Assembly (NCBI RefSeq): GCF_000472705.1
Contig: NZ_KI421453.1
Span: 495,264-559,263, forward strand
Direction of reading: 5' to 3'
DNA length: 64,000 nt
DNA from: Mesorhizobium erdmanii USDA 3471
GTDB lineage: Bacteria; Pseudomonadota; Alphaproteobacteria; Rhizobiales; Rhizobiaceae
The position numbers and the translations under genes were made by a program. Below the pieces are notes generated by a model, which was not told the origin of the DNA, ran no database searches, and was given only the letters and a program-made list of their open reading frames with translations. Position 1 is the first letter of the stretch. Each line of letters begins with the position of its first letter. Of the stretch, positions 16,272-25,461 are shown piece by piece.

Positions 16272-17699
16272 ATGTCTGAGCAAAACCCCTGTTTTCGAAA
16301 ATCCGGACGCCTTCAAGAACGTGGTCGTGAACTGATCCCGGGCGGAAGCCACACCTACGCGAAAGGCGAGGATCAGTATCCCATTCTCGCGCCTGGCTTC
16401 ATCGAACGTGGTCTGGGGTGCCACGTCTGGGATGTCGATGGTAACAAATACATCGAATTCGGCATGGGCAACCGTTCCGTCGGGCTGGGGCATGCCTACC
16501 CAACCGTGCTCAGAGCGGTGGAGACGGCGCTCAGCGGTGGCTCAAACTTCACGCGACCAGCCAGGATCGAGGTCGACTGCGCCGAAACATTCCTGGAGCT
16601 CATTGGCGCCCAGATGGTAAAGTTCTGCAAGGACGGATCGGACGCGACTTCGGGGGCTGTCCGCCTTGCCCGCGCATATACGGGTCGCGATCTCGTCGCA
16701 TGCTGCGCCGACCACCCCTTCTTTTCAACAGACGATTGGTTCATTGGGACCACACCGATGAATGCGGGAATCCCGGAAGCGGTCCGGAACCTGACCGTCT
16801 CTTTCCGGTACAACGACATCGCCAGTGTAGTGGATTTGTTCAACAGGTACCCGGGGAAGGTTGCCGCCCTGATCCTCGAACCCTCCCGTGGCGACGATCC
16901 GGCGGACGGGTTCCTGCATGAAGTCCAGAATCTTTGCAGGGAAAACGGCGCACTGCTCATTCTCGACGAGATGATCACCGGGTTCAGGTGGCATGCGGCT
17001 GGCGCACAGGCGCTCTACGGCATCGAACCGGACTTGTCGACGTTCGGCAAGGCCCTTGGCAATGGATTTTCGGTCTCGGCCCTGGCAGGCAAACGCGAAT
17101 ATATGCGGCTCGGTGGGCTCGATCATACGGATCGCCCCAGGGTGTTTCTGTTGTCGACCACGCACGGGGCGGAAACCCACGCGCTTGCCGCGGCGATCGC
17201 GACCATGCGCACCTATCGGGACGAGCCCGTCATCGAACATCTGCACCGTCAGGGAACGAAATTAAGGGACGGCATCGCAGAGGTTGCCAGACACCATGGA
17301 GTTGATAGGCATTTCAAGGTTGTCGGCCGTCCCAGTTGTCTGGCGTACACCACGTTCGATCCAGGCGGCAAGCCCTCGCAGACATACCGTTCCCTGTTCC
17401 TGCAGGAGACGATCAAGCGTGGTGTGCTCATGCCATCTCTCGTCGTCAGCTACACTCACGACGACGCCGCGGTCATGAAGACGATCGAAGCCGTTGACGG
17501 GGCGCTGGCAGTGTACGCGCGGGCCTTGGAATCGGGACCAAGCCACTTTTTGGTCGGTCGCCCCTCGCAACCCGTGTTCCGTCGCTTTAACAATGGCGAT
17601 GAACAGGCAAGGATGCCTGTGGCCTCTGCGAACCCACTCGCTGCAAGCAGTGCAACAAGCCGGCAGTCAGAGGCCCACCGGCTCGTCGCAACGTCATGA
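16272..17699 (+). CDS. class III PLP aminotransferase (glutamate-1-semialdehyde aminomutase-like)
   Basis: 475 residues from ATG 16272, eight bases after GGAG; a GTG nine bases earlier is less likely. Family marks: LIPGGSHTYAKGEDQYP, WDVDGNKYIEFGMG, the SDATSGAVRLARAYTGR loop, LILDEMITGFR, and the PLP lysine in STFGKALGNGF near residue 258. The C-terminal 40 residues (after ALESGPSHF) are low-complexity and unlike the family. Heme-pathway GSA aminomutases are rarely inside polysaccharide loci, whereas sugar-modifying relatives are. With a cytidylyltransferase, deacetylase and C-methyltransferase next door, I infer that it puts an amino group on a nucleotide-linked sugar. It is transcribed towards, and convergent with, the deacetylase operon. 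Confidence 0.8.
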   Translation: MSEQNPCFRKSGRLQERGRELIPGGSHTYAKGEDQYPILAPGFIERGLGCHVWDVDGNKYIEFGMGNRSVGLGHAYPTVLRAVETALSGGSNFTRPARIEVDCAETFLELIGAQMVKFCKDGSDATSGAVRLARAYTGRDLVACCADHPFFSTDDWFIGTTPMNAGIPEAVRNLTVSFRYNDIASVVDLFNRYPGKVAALILEPSRGDDPADGFLHEVQNLCRENGALLILDEMITGFRWHAAGAQALYGIEPDLSTFGKALGNGFSVSALAGKREYMRLGGLDHTDRPRVFLLSTTHGAETHALAAAIATMRTYRDEPVIEHLHRQGTKLRDGIAEVARHHGVDRHFKVVGRPSCLAYTTFDPGGKPSQTYRSLFLQETIKRGVLMPSLVVSYTHDDAAVMKTIEAVDGALAVYARALESGPSHFLVGRPSQPVFRRFNNGDEQARMPVASANPLAASSATSRQSEAHRLVATS

Positions 17700-17862
17700 C
17701 GTTGTGAAGACGTTGCTTTTTCATTCTCTTGGATTGAGCCAGCGCGGCATCGCATTTCGGCCGAGAGATAGTGGCGAGGTAGGGAACGTTCGTGGGGTAA
17801 ATGGACCGCTTGGTCAGAGTTCGCGCACCCACAGCTTCTTCGCGAGATAATGTAGCCACCTG

Positions 17863-18516
17863 CTAAAGAAGCCTGGCCTTTCTGAGCGTAAATGCCTCGG
17901 CAAAATGTTCCGGCGCCCGGCACTCCATCCCGCGCAATCTTGCCAGCCCGGCGAATGTCTCACGGTCGAACCAGTCCTTGGAGCGCTGCGTCCCGAAGTG
18001 CTGGTGTAGAAGCTCGATCTTGCGTTCCAGCACGGCGGCCGTAAGCGGCACATAGGCATTTGGTTGGCAAAGATCGCCATCCCATTTGGGAATCTCGTAT
18101 TCGATCACGAGATGATCGCGGAAGACATTCCAGGTCAGTTGGTTGACTTCCCGGTGGTCCTGATGCGCATCGAACCTCGCGTGGGTCAACACGACGTCGG
18201 CATGAACGCGAGATCTCAAATCTATCAGCCACTGCTTTATCGCTCGGCTGTGGGCCGGGAAGTAGCTATCCTCGAAATCCGCGATATCAATCCTGGACGA
18301 TTTCGATCCCTCAAGAAACGCTTCGGCCGAAGCGCTGGCCTCGGCCGACCGCTGGCCGCCGGCGCTCAGTACACACCAGTGGACGTCTAGTTTGACCCCA
18401 GACTCGATCAATCCGAGAATAGTGCCGCCGGCTCCGATCTCGATGTCATCGGAATGTGCACCAAGGCAGAGGATCGAAAGTTCCTCCCCGCGACGTGCGA
18501 GGCCAAGCCCTCTCAT
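17863..18516 (-). CDS. PIG-L family deacetylase
   Basis: 217 residues. ATG 18516 overlaps the stop of the cytidylyltransferase gene as ATGA, a sign of translational coupling; the open frame further upstream is only overlap with that gene. The zinc motif GAHSDDIEIGAGGT and the downstream HQDH are the metal ligands and catalytic Asp of PIG-L/LmbE enzymes, which remove acetyl groups from N-acetyl sugars. Last gene of the three-gene minus-strand operon 19325-20620, 18513-19328, 17863-18516. It probably acts on a sugar intermediate made by this operon and the neighbouring aminotransferase. Confidence 0.88.
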   Translation of the reverse strand: MRGLGLARRGEELSILCLGAHSDDIEIGAGGTILGLIESGVKLDVHWCVLSAGGQRSAEASASAEAFLEGSKSSRIDIADFEDSYFPAHSRAIKQWLIDLRSRVHADVVLTHARFDAHQDHREVNQLTWNVFRDHLVIEYEIPKWDGDLCQPNAYVPLTAAVLERKIELLHQHFGTQRSKDWFDRETFAGLARLRGMECRAPEHFAEAFTLRKARLL

Positions 18517-19328
18517 GATGCGGCCAACACCATGCTGCGCCTGATTTTTTCGGCGGTGACCTTCTTGTTCCAGGGCATGTCGCCTCGTTCGACCATGTCT
18601 TCGAGCGATTGCCAATCGCGCAGCGTGTCCATCGAACGCCAGAAGCCCTCGTGCTTGTACGCCATAAGCATGTTGTCATCGATCAATCGTCTGAAGGGTT
18701 CGAGAACAAGCTCCTCGCCGTCTCTCATATAGTCGAAAATCTCCGGGCGAAACACGAAGTAGCCGCCATTGATCCAGATCTCCGACGTATCCGTGGTGCG
18801 GAACTCGCGCACACGACCGTCTTCCGCGATGTCGGCCAAATGGTATGTCAGCGGCGCGCGCACCGCAAGAAAACAGCCGATCTTGCCGCTGGCCTCGAAT
18901 CTCGCGATCACATCGTCGAGATCGACATTGGTCAGGCCATCGGAATAGTTGGCCAGGAACATCTTCTCGTTCTTGACCTGGTCCCTTGCTGCCCAGAGGC
19001 GTTCGCCAATATTGCGCCAGACCCCCGTATCAAGCAGGGTAATGCTCCAGTCCTTGACCTTGTCACCGAGCAGTTTCACATCCTGGCCTCCCTGCGTCAC
19101 CACGCAATCGGAAAAAGTCTGCGGTCGTGTGTTGAGGAAGAAATCCTTGATGACGTTGGCTTTGTAGCCCAGGCATAAGACGAATTCGTCATGTCCATAG
19201 TCGCTGTACCACTGCATTACGTGGCGCAGAATCGGCTGGTGGCCGAGTGGAATCATCGGCTTCGGTATACTGTCGGAATAGTCGCGGATCCGGGTCCCGC
19301 GACCGCCGCAGAAAAGGACAACTTTCAT
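18513..19328 (-). CDS. rfbF: glucose-1-phosphate cytidylyltransferase-like nucleotidyltransferase
   Basis: 271 residues. The nucleotide-binding start is VVLFCGGRGTRIRDYSDSIPKPMIPLG, with YSDGLTNVDLDDV as the metal-binding region and GEELVLEPFRRL near the end, all in the RfbF/DdhA pattern. Family members make CDP-glucose from CTP and glucose-1-phosphate, the first step to 3,6-dideoxy and branched sugars. The start overlaps the stop of the methyltransferase gene as ATGA. The coupling to a C-methyltransferase and an SDR nearby fits a CDP-sugar pathway. Exact sugar specificity is not visible. Confidence 0.85.
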   Translation of the reverse strand: MKVVLFCGGRGTRIRDYSDSIPKPMIPLGHQPILRHVMQWYSDYGHDEFVLCLGYKANVIKDFFLNTRPQTFSDCVVTQGGQDVKLLGDKVKDWSITLLDTGVWRNIGERLWAARDQVKNEKMFLANYSDGLTNVDLDDVIARFEASGKIGCFLAVRAPLTYHLADIAEDGRVREFRTTDTSEIWINGGYFVFRPEIFDYMRDGEELVLEPFRRLIDDNMLMAYKHEGFWRSMDTLRDWQSLEDMVERGDMPWNKKVTAEKIRRSMVLAAS

Positions 19329-20620
19329 CTCCGTAACTCCGATGGATCAATCACTGTCACGAAAGGAATTGGCACCACAAACCTTGCACCCCAAGCAGCG
19401 ACATGGCGCATCTGCTCGATGATCTCGTCCTTCAGGTTCCATGGAAGGATCAGGATGTAATCTGGCCGGGCCTCGTCGATCGCCTCGACGGATTTGATTG
19501 GGATATGCATTCCCGGTGTGAAGCGGCCATGCTTGTAAGGATTACGGTCGACGGTGAAGTCGAGGAAGTCGGTGCCGATCGCGCAGTAATTGAGCAGCGT
19601 GTTGCCCTTTCCGGGCGCACCGTAGCCACAGATTTTCTTGCCTTCGCTTTTGGCCGAGATAAGAAAAGCCAGGAGGTCGCGCTTCGCACGCTGTGCCTTG
19701 TGGCCGAACGAGGTATAGGTAGCCATCTCCGTCAGCCCGTGCCGCTTTTCGCGGTCGAGAAGTTTGGCAACTCGACTACTGACGCCCCAGCTACTGCCCT
19801 CATTGGCGAGATAGACGCGCAGTGAGCCGCCATGGGTGGACAACTCCTCGACGTCGACCAGCCGCAATCCGTGGCGAGCAGCCATCACGTCGATCGTCAG
19901 CAGCGAGAAATATGAAAAATGCTCGTGGTAAATCGTGTCGAACTGGTTCTCCGCCATCAGTCGCTCGATATGTGGAAACTCGAGGGTGACCACGCCCTCT
20001 GGTTTGAGCAGGATTTTCATCCCAGCGACGAAGTCATTGAGGTCCGGCACCTGCGCCAAGACGTTGTTGCCGATAATGAGGTCCGCGCGAAGTCCTTCGG
20101 CCACCATTTGATTTGCCAGCCGAACCCCGAAGAAGTCGACCCGGGTGGGCACGCCCTTCTCGACGGCGGCGCGCGCAACATTGGCGGCGGGCTCGACGCC
20201 GAGCACAGGAACGCCGAGCGGTAGAAAGTGCTGCAGCAGGTAACCATCGTTGCTTGCGAGCTCCACTGCAAGGCTGTCGGAGCCAAGCCCAAGGCGTTTT
20301 GTGATCGCCTGGCAATAGACTTTCGAATGAGCCACCCAGCTTGTCGAGAACGAGGAGAAGTAGGCGTATTCGCTGAAGATAGTCTCAGGGCTCATGTACT
20401 CCTTGAGCTGCACCAGATAGCAGGTGTCGCAGACAAGCACGTTAAGCGGATAGTAGGGTTCCATCTGATCAAGCTGGTCGGCCTGCAGGAAACTCTCGCA
20501 AGGCGGCGACATGCCAAGATCGACCAGGGTATTGCGCAGGAGCGACCCGCAAAGCCTGCAACCGACATTCCGGCGTGCCGCACCACGATCGCGAACGATT
20601 TCGACAGCCTGAATGTTCAT
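19325..20620 (-). CDS. nucleotide-sugar C-methyltransferase (zinc-binding, three-domain type)
   Basis: 431 residues, ATG 20620 behind GGAGTAGGGA. It shows the architecture of sugar C-methyltransferases such as TylC3 and TcaB9: an N-terminal zinc-binding part (CRLCG ... CDTCYLVQL), a SAM-binding Rossmann part (AVELASNDGYLLQHF, FPHIERLMAENQFDTIYHEHFSYFS), and a C-terminal domain (ICGYGAPGKGNTLLNYC, YILILPWNLKDEI). Such enzymes usually methylate C-3 of a 4-keto-6-deoxy nucleotide sugar. First gene of the operon with the cytidylyltransferase and PIG-L deacetylase, and divergent from the epimerase at 20950. Confidence 0.88.
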   Translation of the reverse strand: MNIQAVEIVRDRGAARRNVGCRLCGSLLRNTLVDLGMSPPCESFLQADQLDQMEPYYPLNVLVCDTCYLVQLKEYMSPETIFSEYAYFSSFSTSWVAHSKVYCQAITKRLGLGSDSLAVELASNDGYLLQHFLPLGVPVLGVEPAANVARAAVEKGVPTRVDFFGVRLANQMVAEGLRADLIIGNNVLAQVPDLNDFVAGMKILLKPEGVVTLEFPHIERLMAENQFDTIYHEHFSYFSLLTIDVMAARHGLRLVDVEELSTHGGSLRVYLANEGSSWGVSSRVAKLLDREKRHGLTEMATYTSFGHKAQRAKRDLLAFLISAKSEGKKICGYGAPGKGNTLLNYCAIGTDFLDFTVDRNPYKHGRFTPGMHIPIKSVEAIDEARPDYILILPWNLKDEIIEQMRHVAAWGARFVVPIPFVTVIDPSELRR

Positions 20621-20949
20621 TCCCTACTCCTGGACGGCTGGTTTGGAAAAACGGAGACGCTGTGGGCTACGAAGAACCTATGCTTGCCGCCAGCGCCTCC
20701 GTAGGCAGATGGCGGCAGGTTAGAACCCCGCCCCCCTTGGTTCGATTTGCCAATCCGTCGGGTGCCTTAGTCCTTATAGAGAACTGGCTGCGGCAATGCC
20801 GCCGCCAGCCCGCCGAACGGCTAAAGCGATGTTGCGGATCTACCGCTATCGGAGAGGCCACCTAAGGCTTAGGTAGCCCTTCCAGCTTAGGCTGACCACG
20901 CTGACAATTAACGGGCCGGTCTAGCTCGGCACCGGGGATTCAGGGCGAC
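20621..20949. promoter_or_regulatory. divergent promoter region with a palindrome
   Basis: 329 bases between the methyltransferase operon (minus) and the epimerase gene (plus), so it must carry promoters for both. Bases 20860-20874 read ACCTAAGGCTTAGGT, seven-base arms around a single base, a good size for a dimeric repressor or activator site. A related half (AGCTTAGGCT) follows at about 20885. The regulator is unknown; the LuxR protein at 15166 is the nearest candidate. Confidence 0.45.
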
Positions 20950-21501
20950 ATGCAGTTTACCGAAACAGAGCTTCAAGGCGTCTGGCTGATCGAGCCTACT
21001 TCCATGGTTGACGACCGTGGTTCTTTCACTCGTCTTTTCTGTGAAAAGGAAATGGCTGACTGCGGTCTGGCGACGCGTTTTGTCCAGCACAGCCGTGCTC
21101 ATTCGGTCAAAAAGGGAACGCTCAGGGGGCTACATTACCAAGAGGAGCCTTATGCCGAGATCAAGCTGGTCTCTTGTGTCCGCGGCGCGATTTTTGACGT
21201 TGTCGTGGACCTGCGCCCGAATTCGCCTACACGCTATAACTGGCTTGGTTTCGAGCTGACGCCCGAGAACATGAAGCAAGTCTATATCCCTGCCGGGTTC
21301 GCTCACGGGCTCCAGACTCTTACGGACGACACCGAGGTCTCGTATCTCATATCGCAGTTCTATACGCCCAACGCATCGACAGGCGTCCTCTACAACGACC
21401 CTGCCTTTTCGATTAGCTGGCCACTGATGCCGACAGCAATGTCGGACCGGGACAAAAGGTGGCCCCTTATCAGACGGCGGACCGCTGCCGGAGCCTCATA
21501 A
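20950..21501 (+). CDS. dTDP-4-dehydrorhamnose 3,5-epimerase-like cupin
   Basis: 183 residues, typical RmlC length. Conserved features: IEPTSMVDDRGSFTRLFCEKE, the catalytic His in GTLRGLHYQEEPYAEIKLV, the partner Asp in GAIFDVVVDLR, YIPAGFAHGLQTL, and the aromatic residue in TEVSYLIS. RmlC enzymes epimerise 4-keto-6-deoxy nucleotide sugars. In this set the substrate is more likely the CDP-linked (or C-methylated) sugar than dTDP-rhamnose, because no rmlA, rmlB or rmlD is present. Its 3' end overlaps the 3' end of the convergent DUF4910 gene by six bases. Confidence 0.88.
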   Translation: MQFTETELQGVWLIEPTSMVDDRGSFTRLFCEKEMADCGLATRFVQHSRAHSVKKGTLRGLHYQEEPYAEIKLVSCVRGAIFDVVVDLRPNSPTRYNWLGFELTPENMKQVYIPAGFAHGLQTLTDDTEVSYLISQFYTPNASTGVLYNDPAFSISWPLMPTAMSDRDKRWPLIRRRTAAGAS

Positions 21502-22815
21502 GGCTGCTGTCAGGAGACCGTATTCCGAAAGAAGTATCGCCGCGGCGGCCAGTTCCTTGAACGGCAGGTTCGAACGCTCCGCCATGGACAATAGCGAATG
21601 CTGGCCGTCGGCGAGGTTAAGCACCCAAAGCAGGGCCATCGACGTTACGCCTGACGATTTCTGCCCTCCTACGGCTGCATAGAGGTCGCGCTTGCCGAGT
21701 TGTGGTTCGCCCTTGGGGAAGAGGTTCAACGGCGTCCAGTTCTCTTCAACAATGTCGATCACGTCCGTCAAGATGCGAAAAGAATCCTCGAGATGTTCCG
21801 GGCGGATGAAGTCGAGGTTGTCGGCCGACGTGTGGTATTCGGGGAAGGTCCCGTGAACGCTCCGCTGGAACATACCGACCGGAAGGTTGAAGCCCGGCGA
21901 ACAGTATTGCCTCTCATCATAGCCGTAGGGGGAGAAATCCATCAGCTTCGCTCCGGCTTCACGCCCGAGCACGTGCGTCATCGCGCGGTCGATGAAGGCG
22001 TCGCCGCGGCGGCTGCGCTTGTAGGCCGGGCTTGCGGCGTCCCCAACACACGAAAGGACCAGGCCGTGGTCGATGAGATGTGTCCGGTCTTCATTGCGAG
22101 ACAGCCATGCGATCGAGCCGATCGTGCCAGGAGCGAACAGGAAGCGGTAGCTGTTTCGCGTATGCTTTGCCTTTAGACTTCTTGCAAGAAGCGCCAGCAG
22201 GGCTAGTCCTGAACAATTGTCGTTGGCCAAGGAGGGATGACAGATATGCGCGGAAAGAAGGAATTCCCGGTCCGTCTGCCCGCGGTGCAGATATTCGCCA
22301 TAGGTCAGGCTGCCGTCCTTCAATTCGGTATCGATATCCACCCGATAAAGACCGTCAGGCAGCCTCGTCAAATGGTCGTGAGCCATGCAGAAACCCCAGG
22401 TCGGGGCGTAGTAGCACGTACGATAGGGGATGCGTTGGGGCTGGTCAGGCAGCGTATGGATGTGCGGTTTTAATTCTTCGAGCGTCAGTGTTCCCTTGAA
22501 GGGAGTGCTGTAGTTGACGACGTGCAAGTTGGAGTCGACAAAATCCACGACCGTCTGCCCATCCGGGCCTCTGATACTGGCCGAGCGGATGTTCCATTCC
22601 TTTGGAACGGTCCAGTCGAACACCTGCGTTCCGGTGGGTACCTCATGACGCTCCAGATTGACGTGCTCCGACAGGATATCCAGAGTTCGTCGCACGCCGT
22701 CTCCGGTGATGCTCCTGCAGATCGGAAAGAGTTGTTCGGCCAGAGCGTAGATTTCCTGGCCGACACTCATAGAAGCAGGTGGCGAGCCGAGCCCGTCGGG
22801 GTTCACATGTTCCAT
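21496..22815 (-). CDS. DUF4910 family zinc aminopeptidase-like protein
   Basis: 439 residues. The start region (MSVGQEIYALAEQLFPICRSITGDGVRRTL) and the domain order match DUF4910 proteins: an M28-type peptidase fold with a DUF2172 insertion and a C-terminal winged helix (TSMALLWVLNLADGQHSLLSMAERS). Probable zinc ligands lie in SAHICHPSLANDNCSG and near EYHTSADNLDF. Members sit again and again in nucleotide-sugar clusters with cytidylyltransferase, C-methyltransferase and PIG-L genes, but I know of no demonstrated substrate. No signal peptide, so cytoplasmic. It follows the SDR gene by five bases in one operon. It may cleave or form an amide-type bond on the sugar rather than a peptide; that is inference. 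Confidence 0.82.
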   Translation of the reverse strand: MEHVNPDGLGSPPASMSVGQEIYALAEQLFPICRSITGDGVRRTLDILSEHVNLERHEVPTGTQVFDWTVPKEWNIRSASIRGPDGQTVVDFVDSNLHVVNYSTPFKGTLTLEELKPHIHTLPDQPQRIPYRTCYYAPTWGFCMAHDHLTRLPDGLYRVDIDTELKDGSLTYGEYLHRGQTDREFLLSAHICHPSLANDNCSGLALLALLARSLKAKHTRNSYRFLFAPGTIGSIAWLSRNEDRTHLIDHGLVLSCVGDAASPAYKRSRRGDAFIDRAMTHVLGREAGAKLMDFSPYGYDERQYCSPGFNLPVGMFQRSVHGTFPEYHTSADNLDFIRPEHLEDSFRILTDVIDIVEENWTPLNLFPKGEPQLGKRDLYAAVGGQKSSGVTSMALLWVLNLADGQHSLLSMAERSNLPFKELAAAAILLSEYGLLTAAL

Positions 22816-22820
22816 CCCGG

Positions 22821-23882
22821 CTATCCCGCCATAGCCTCCAATGTCCTCGAGGCTTCGGCGACCCGCATCCGCTCGTCCAGAAGTCCGCTCGCGAGAAGAT
22901 GCCTGATGTGGCCTATGCGCTGGAAGCGCGGGCCCTCGAATTCCTCAAGGGTGACATTCGACTTCCGATAGGCTTGGTAAAGTTGCTCGGCACCCTTGCG
23001 CGCATCCCATTGCGGTTTGAAGGCAGGAAGGGCAAGCGCGATCTTGTCGAAGTTGACGCGGTAGGAGCGTTTGTCGGGTCCGGCATCGGACGCGAATTCA
23101 AGCCGGCAGTCCGGCACGACCTCGGCAACGATTTCGGCTATGTCTCGAATCCTATAATTGTGGTCCGTCCGTCCCACATTGAAGGCTTCGTTGTGGATGC
23201 TCTCGCGCGGCGCTTCCAGCCCGGCAATGAACGCCCTGGAAATATCCTCGATGTGGACGATCGGCCGCCATGGCGTTCCATCGGACTTTAGGAGGATGAC
23301 GCCCTTGGTAACCGCCCAGGCAACGAGATTGTTCAGCACGATATCGAATCGGAGCCGGGGCGACAGCCCATAGGCCGTGGCGGGCCTAAAATAGACGGGA
23401 GAGAAGCTGCTGTCGGCCAGTTCGGATATATCCCGTTCCGAAAGCACCTTGGACCAGCCATAGGGCGTAACCGGGTTCAGGTCGCCTGTTTCGTCGACCA
23501 TCCCGTCGCCGGCCTGTCCGTAGTTGCTGCACGACGACGCGAAAAGGAAGCGCGACACGCCGGCCTCCTTGGCCGCCGTCGCGAAACGGACGCTTCCCTT
23601 ATGGTTGATCTCGTAAGTGATGTCCGGATCGAGATTGGAAAGCGGATCGTTGGAAAGCGCTGCCAGATGAATGACGGCATCAAATCCTTCGAGGTCGTGC
23701 GCACGCACGTCCCGGACGTCCTTTTGGATGGAGGGAACGGAAGCCCGCTCTCCTCCCGAAGCAAACGTGCAGCGCCGGTACAGATCGCTGTCATAGCCGG
23801 TCACCGAATGCCCTGCACGGAGCAGCATCGGCACCATCACCGAGCCGATATAGCCTTGATGGCCGGTTACCATGACTTTCAT
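22821..23882 (-). CDS. NAD-dependent epimerase/dehydratase (extended SDR)
   Basis: 353 residues, ATG 23882 behind AGAGG. The NAD-binding motif is MVTGHQGYIGS at the start, the catalytic Tyr and Lys are in TPYGWSK, preceded by ASSCSNYG, and the substrate side has YFRPATAYGLSPRLRFD. These are family features of nucleotide-sugar 4-epimerases and 4,6-dehydratases; one or the other cannot be chosen by eye. It opens the operon with the DUF4910 gene and would supply the keto-sugar that the C-methyltransferase and epimerase need. Confidence 0.87.
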   Translation of the reverse strand: MKVMVTGHQGYIGSVMVPMLLRAGHSVTGYDSDLYRRCTFASGGERASVPSIQKDVRDVRAHDLEGFDAVIHLAALSNDPLSNLDPDITYEINHKGSVRFATAAKEAGVSRFLFASSCSNYGQAGDGMVDETGDLNPVTPYGWSKVLSERDISELADSSFSPVYFRPATAYGLSPRLRFDIVLNNLVAWAVTKGVILLKSDGTPWRPIVHIEDISRAFIAGLEAPRESIHNEAFNVGRTDHNYRIRDIAEIVAEVVPDCRLEFASDAGPDKRSYRVNFDKIALALPAFKPQWDARKGAEQLYQAYRKSNVTLEEFEGPRFQRIGHIRHLLASGLLDERMRVAEASRTLEAMAG

Positions 23883-24085
23883 CGTGCACCTCTTCTCAAG
23901 TGGATAGTGATCGCGCAGAGGCTACTTGGACCCAGAGGAATGGAGGAGAACGCCAATGGGCGACCAGGATGCCCTGTTGGACGAAGCGTAGTCGCCGGCT
24001 ACTTCTTTCGGAGCGGTGCTGTCTAATCCTTTCGGGCCAGTTGGCGCGCACGCCTGGCCCTCCCTTGCCGCAAGGAGCGCCGCGT

Positions 24086-25447
24086 TTATTGGCTTTGCGC
24101 CACAGGGTCTTGAGGTATGAGTTCCAGAATCCAATCCCTATATCCGCGACTGTTGAGTTCTTGCGGCTTGAATCCTGTTCGCTCCGCCTTGAAGGGCGAA
24201 CCTATGACATCGGTCACTTCCCCACTCGTAGGATCGCGCCAGAGGGCGCGGATAGAAGTCGTCGACAGTTGCGCAAGGTCGATGGTGACGCCGTCATTGT
24301 TGGGCATATAGACGACGGCATAGGAGCCGTCCCTGGCCGTCGCGGCGACCGCCCTCCCCATGTCCTTGCCCATGCCGTCGACCAGCAATCTGTTCTTGCT
24401 GTCAGGTTCGAGCAGCCACCACTTTATTGACGAGATGAAATCGAAAAGCCCCTCCATGCTCTTCGCGCCGGGACTGTCGAGAGCCTCCTTCCACCCCATA
24501 GTCGGTCGAAACAAGCCAGGCCCACCGAAATGCCATATCGGGTTGTTGCCGTAGAGATGCCCGAACGCACCCGATAGGATCGCCTGGTAGGCCTGAATTC
24601 GGATCCGGTACTCGTCGGCGCCATATTCGAATTCGTAGGCGGTCTCCATCAGGAAGAAGGGCATGCCCCTGTTAAGATTGTGCTCCCTGATCGCTGCAGT
24701 GTAGACCGGGCCGTAAGTGAAGACGTTGTTCACCTCCAGCCAGGGTTCGTGCCCCCAGAAATCGACTGGCGCCGTGTCGGAACCGCCGTGGAAAGTGCTG
24801 AGGGCTTTAGGATCCTCTTCCATGATGGCCTTGGCGAGAGCCCTGACGAGATCCTTGTCCGCAGGATTGTAGTCGCCGCCGTTGACCCACATGATATTGT
24901 CGAAATGCCGGTAGCGACGTCCAACAAAGTGGCCGTAAGCGCTAAGCTTGCCTACCCCTGCCGCGGACATTTCCTGATACCAACCGTCAGGGCCACCGCC
25001 ATATCCAAGATATGCCGGAGCGAGCAACACCAGGAAGCCAAGGTCGCATGCCTTCTGCAGAACGCGGTCTGCATGAGCAAAATACGCCTCGTTCGGAGCA
25101 ACGAAATCGCCGTTTTCAGCGAATGGCTTCTCGCCGTATGCGTCTGCAGGCGCGTTTCGGGAGAACCGGTGTTCGAGAAGGTTGACCAGAACGGTGTTAA
25201 ACCCGCGAGCTTTGCGGTCCTCGAGGTAGAGATATGCGTCTTCCTCGGTCAGATCGCCGATCAGCGACCACGGCGAGTCACCTTGCATGAAGAACGGGTG
25301 GTCGTCCCCGTCGACCGGATAGCTCTTCCCCGATTCGATCCGGAGCGGGAACACTGTTCCGCTGCTGCTTCCGCAGGCCAAGCTTCCCGTCGCCATGACT
25401 GCGAGAAGGGCGCCGGCCATGAAAACAGGCGCGATGCGCACTGTCAT
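24086..25447 (-). CDS. exported apiosidase-like glycoside hydrolase (DUF4038, GH140-like)
   Basis: 453 residues from ATG 25447 behind GAGAGGAG; a GTG at 25465 overlapping the previous stop is an alternative. Residues 1-25 are a signal peptide (APVFMAGALLAVMATGSLA) followed by Cys. The body fits the DUF4038 TIM barrel (HPFFMQGDSPWSLIGDLT, YLEDRKARGFNTVLVNLL, MWVNGGDYNP, FFLMETAYEFEY), and the last 90 residues fit the associated C-terminal beta domain (YAVVYMPNNDGVTIDL, IRALWRDPTSGEV). Characterised relatives cleave apiose and similar side chains in the plant polysaccharide RG-II. Here, beside EPS genes and directly after another hydrolase, trimming of the organism's own polysaccharide is equally likely. 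Outside the cytoplasm. Confidence 0.8.
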   Translation of the reverse strand: MTVRIAPVFMAGALLAVMATGSLACGSSSGTVFPLRIESGKSYPVDGDDHPFFMQGDSPWSLIGDLTEEDAYLYLEDRKARGFNTVLVNLLEHRFSRNAPADAYGEKPFAENGDFVAPNEAYFAHADRVLQKACDLGFLVLLAPAYLGYGGGPDGWYQEMSAAGVGKLSAYGHFVGRRYRHFDNIMWVNGGDYNPADKDLVRALAKAIMEEDPKALSTFHGGSDTAPVDFWGHEPWLEVNNVFTYGPVYTAAIREHNLNRGMPFFLMETAYEFEYGADEYRIRIQAYQAILSGAFGHLYGNNPIWHFGGPGLFRPTMGWKEALDSPGAKSMEGLFDFISSIKWWLLEPDSKNRLLVDGMGKDMGRAVAATARDGSYAVVYMPNNDGVTIDLAQLSTTSIRALWRDPTSGEVTDVIGSPFKAERTGFKPQELNSRGYRDWILELIPQDPVAQSQ

Positions 25448-25461
25448 GACACTCCTCTCGT

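Noticed and set aside
24086..24400. Link between the DUF4038 protein's C-terminal domain, often named collagen-binding, and the collagen-like gene
   Set aside because: The name comes from old annotation of the family; DUF4038 proteins with this tail are glycosidases, and the genes are 23 kb apart.
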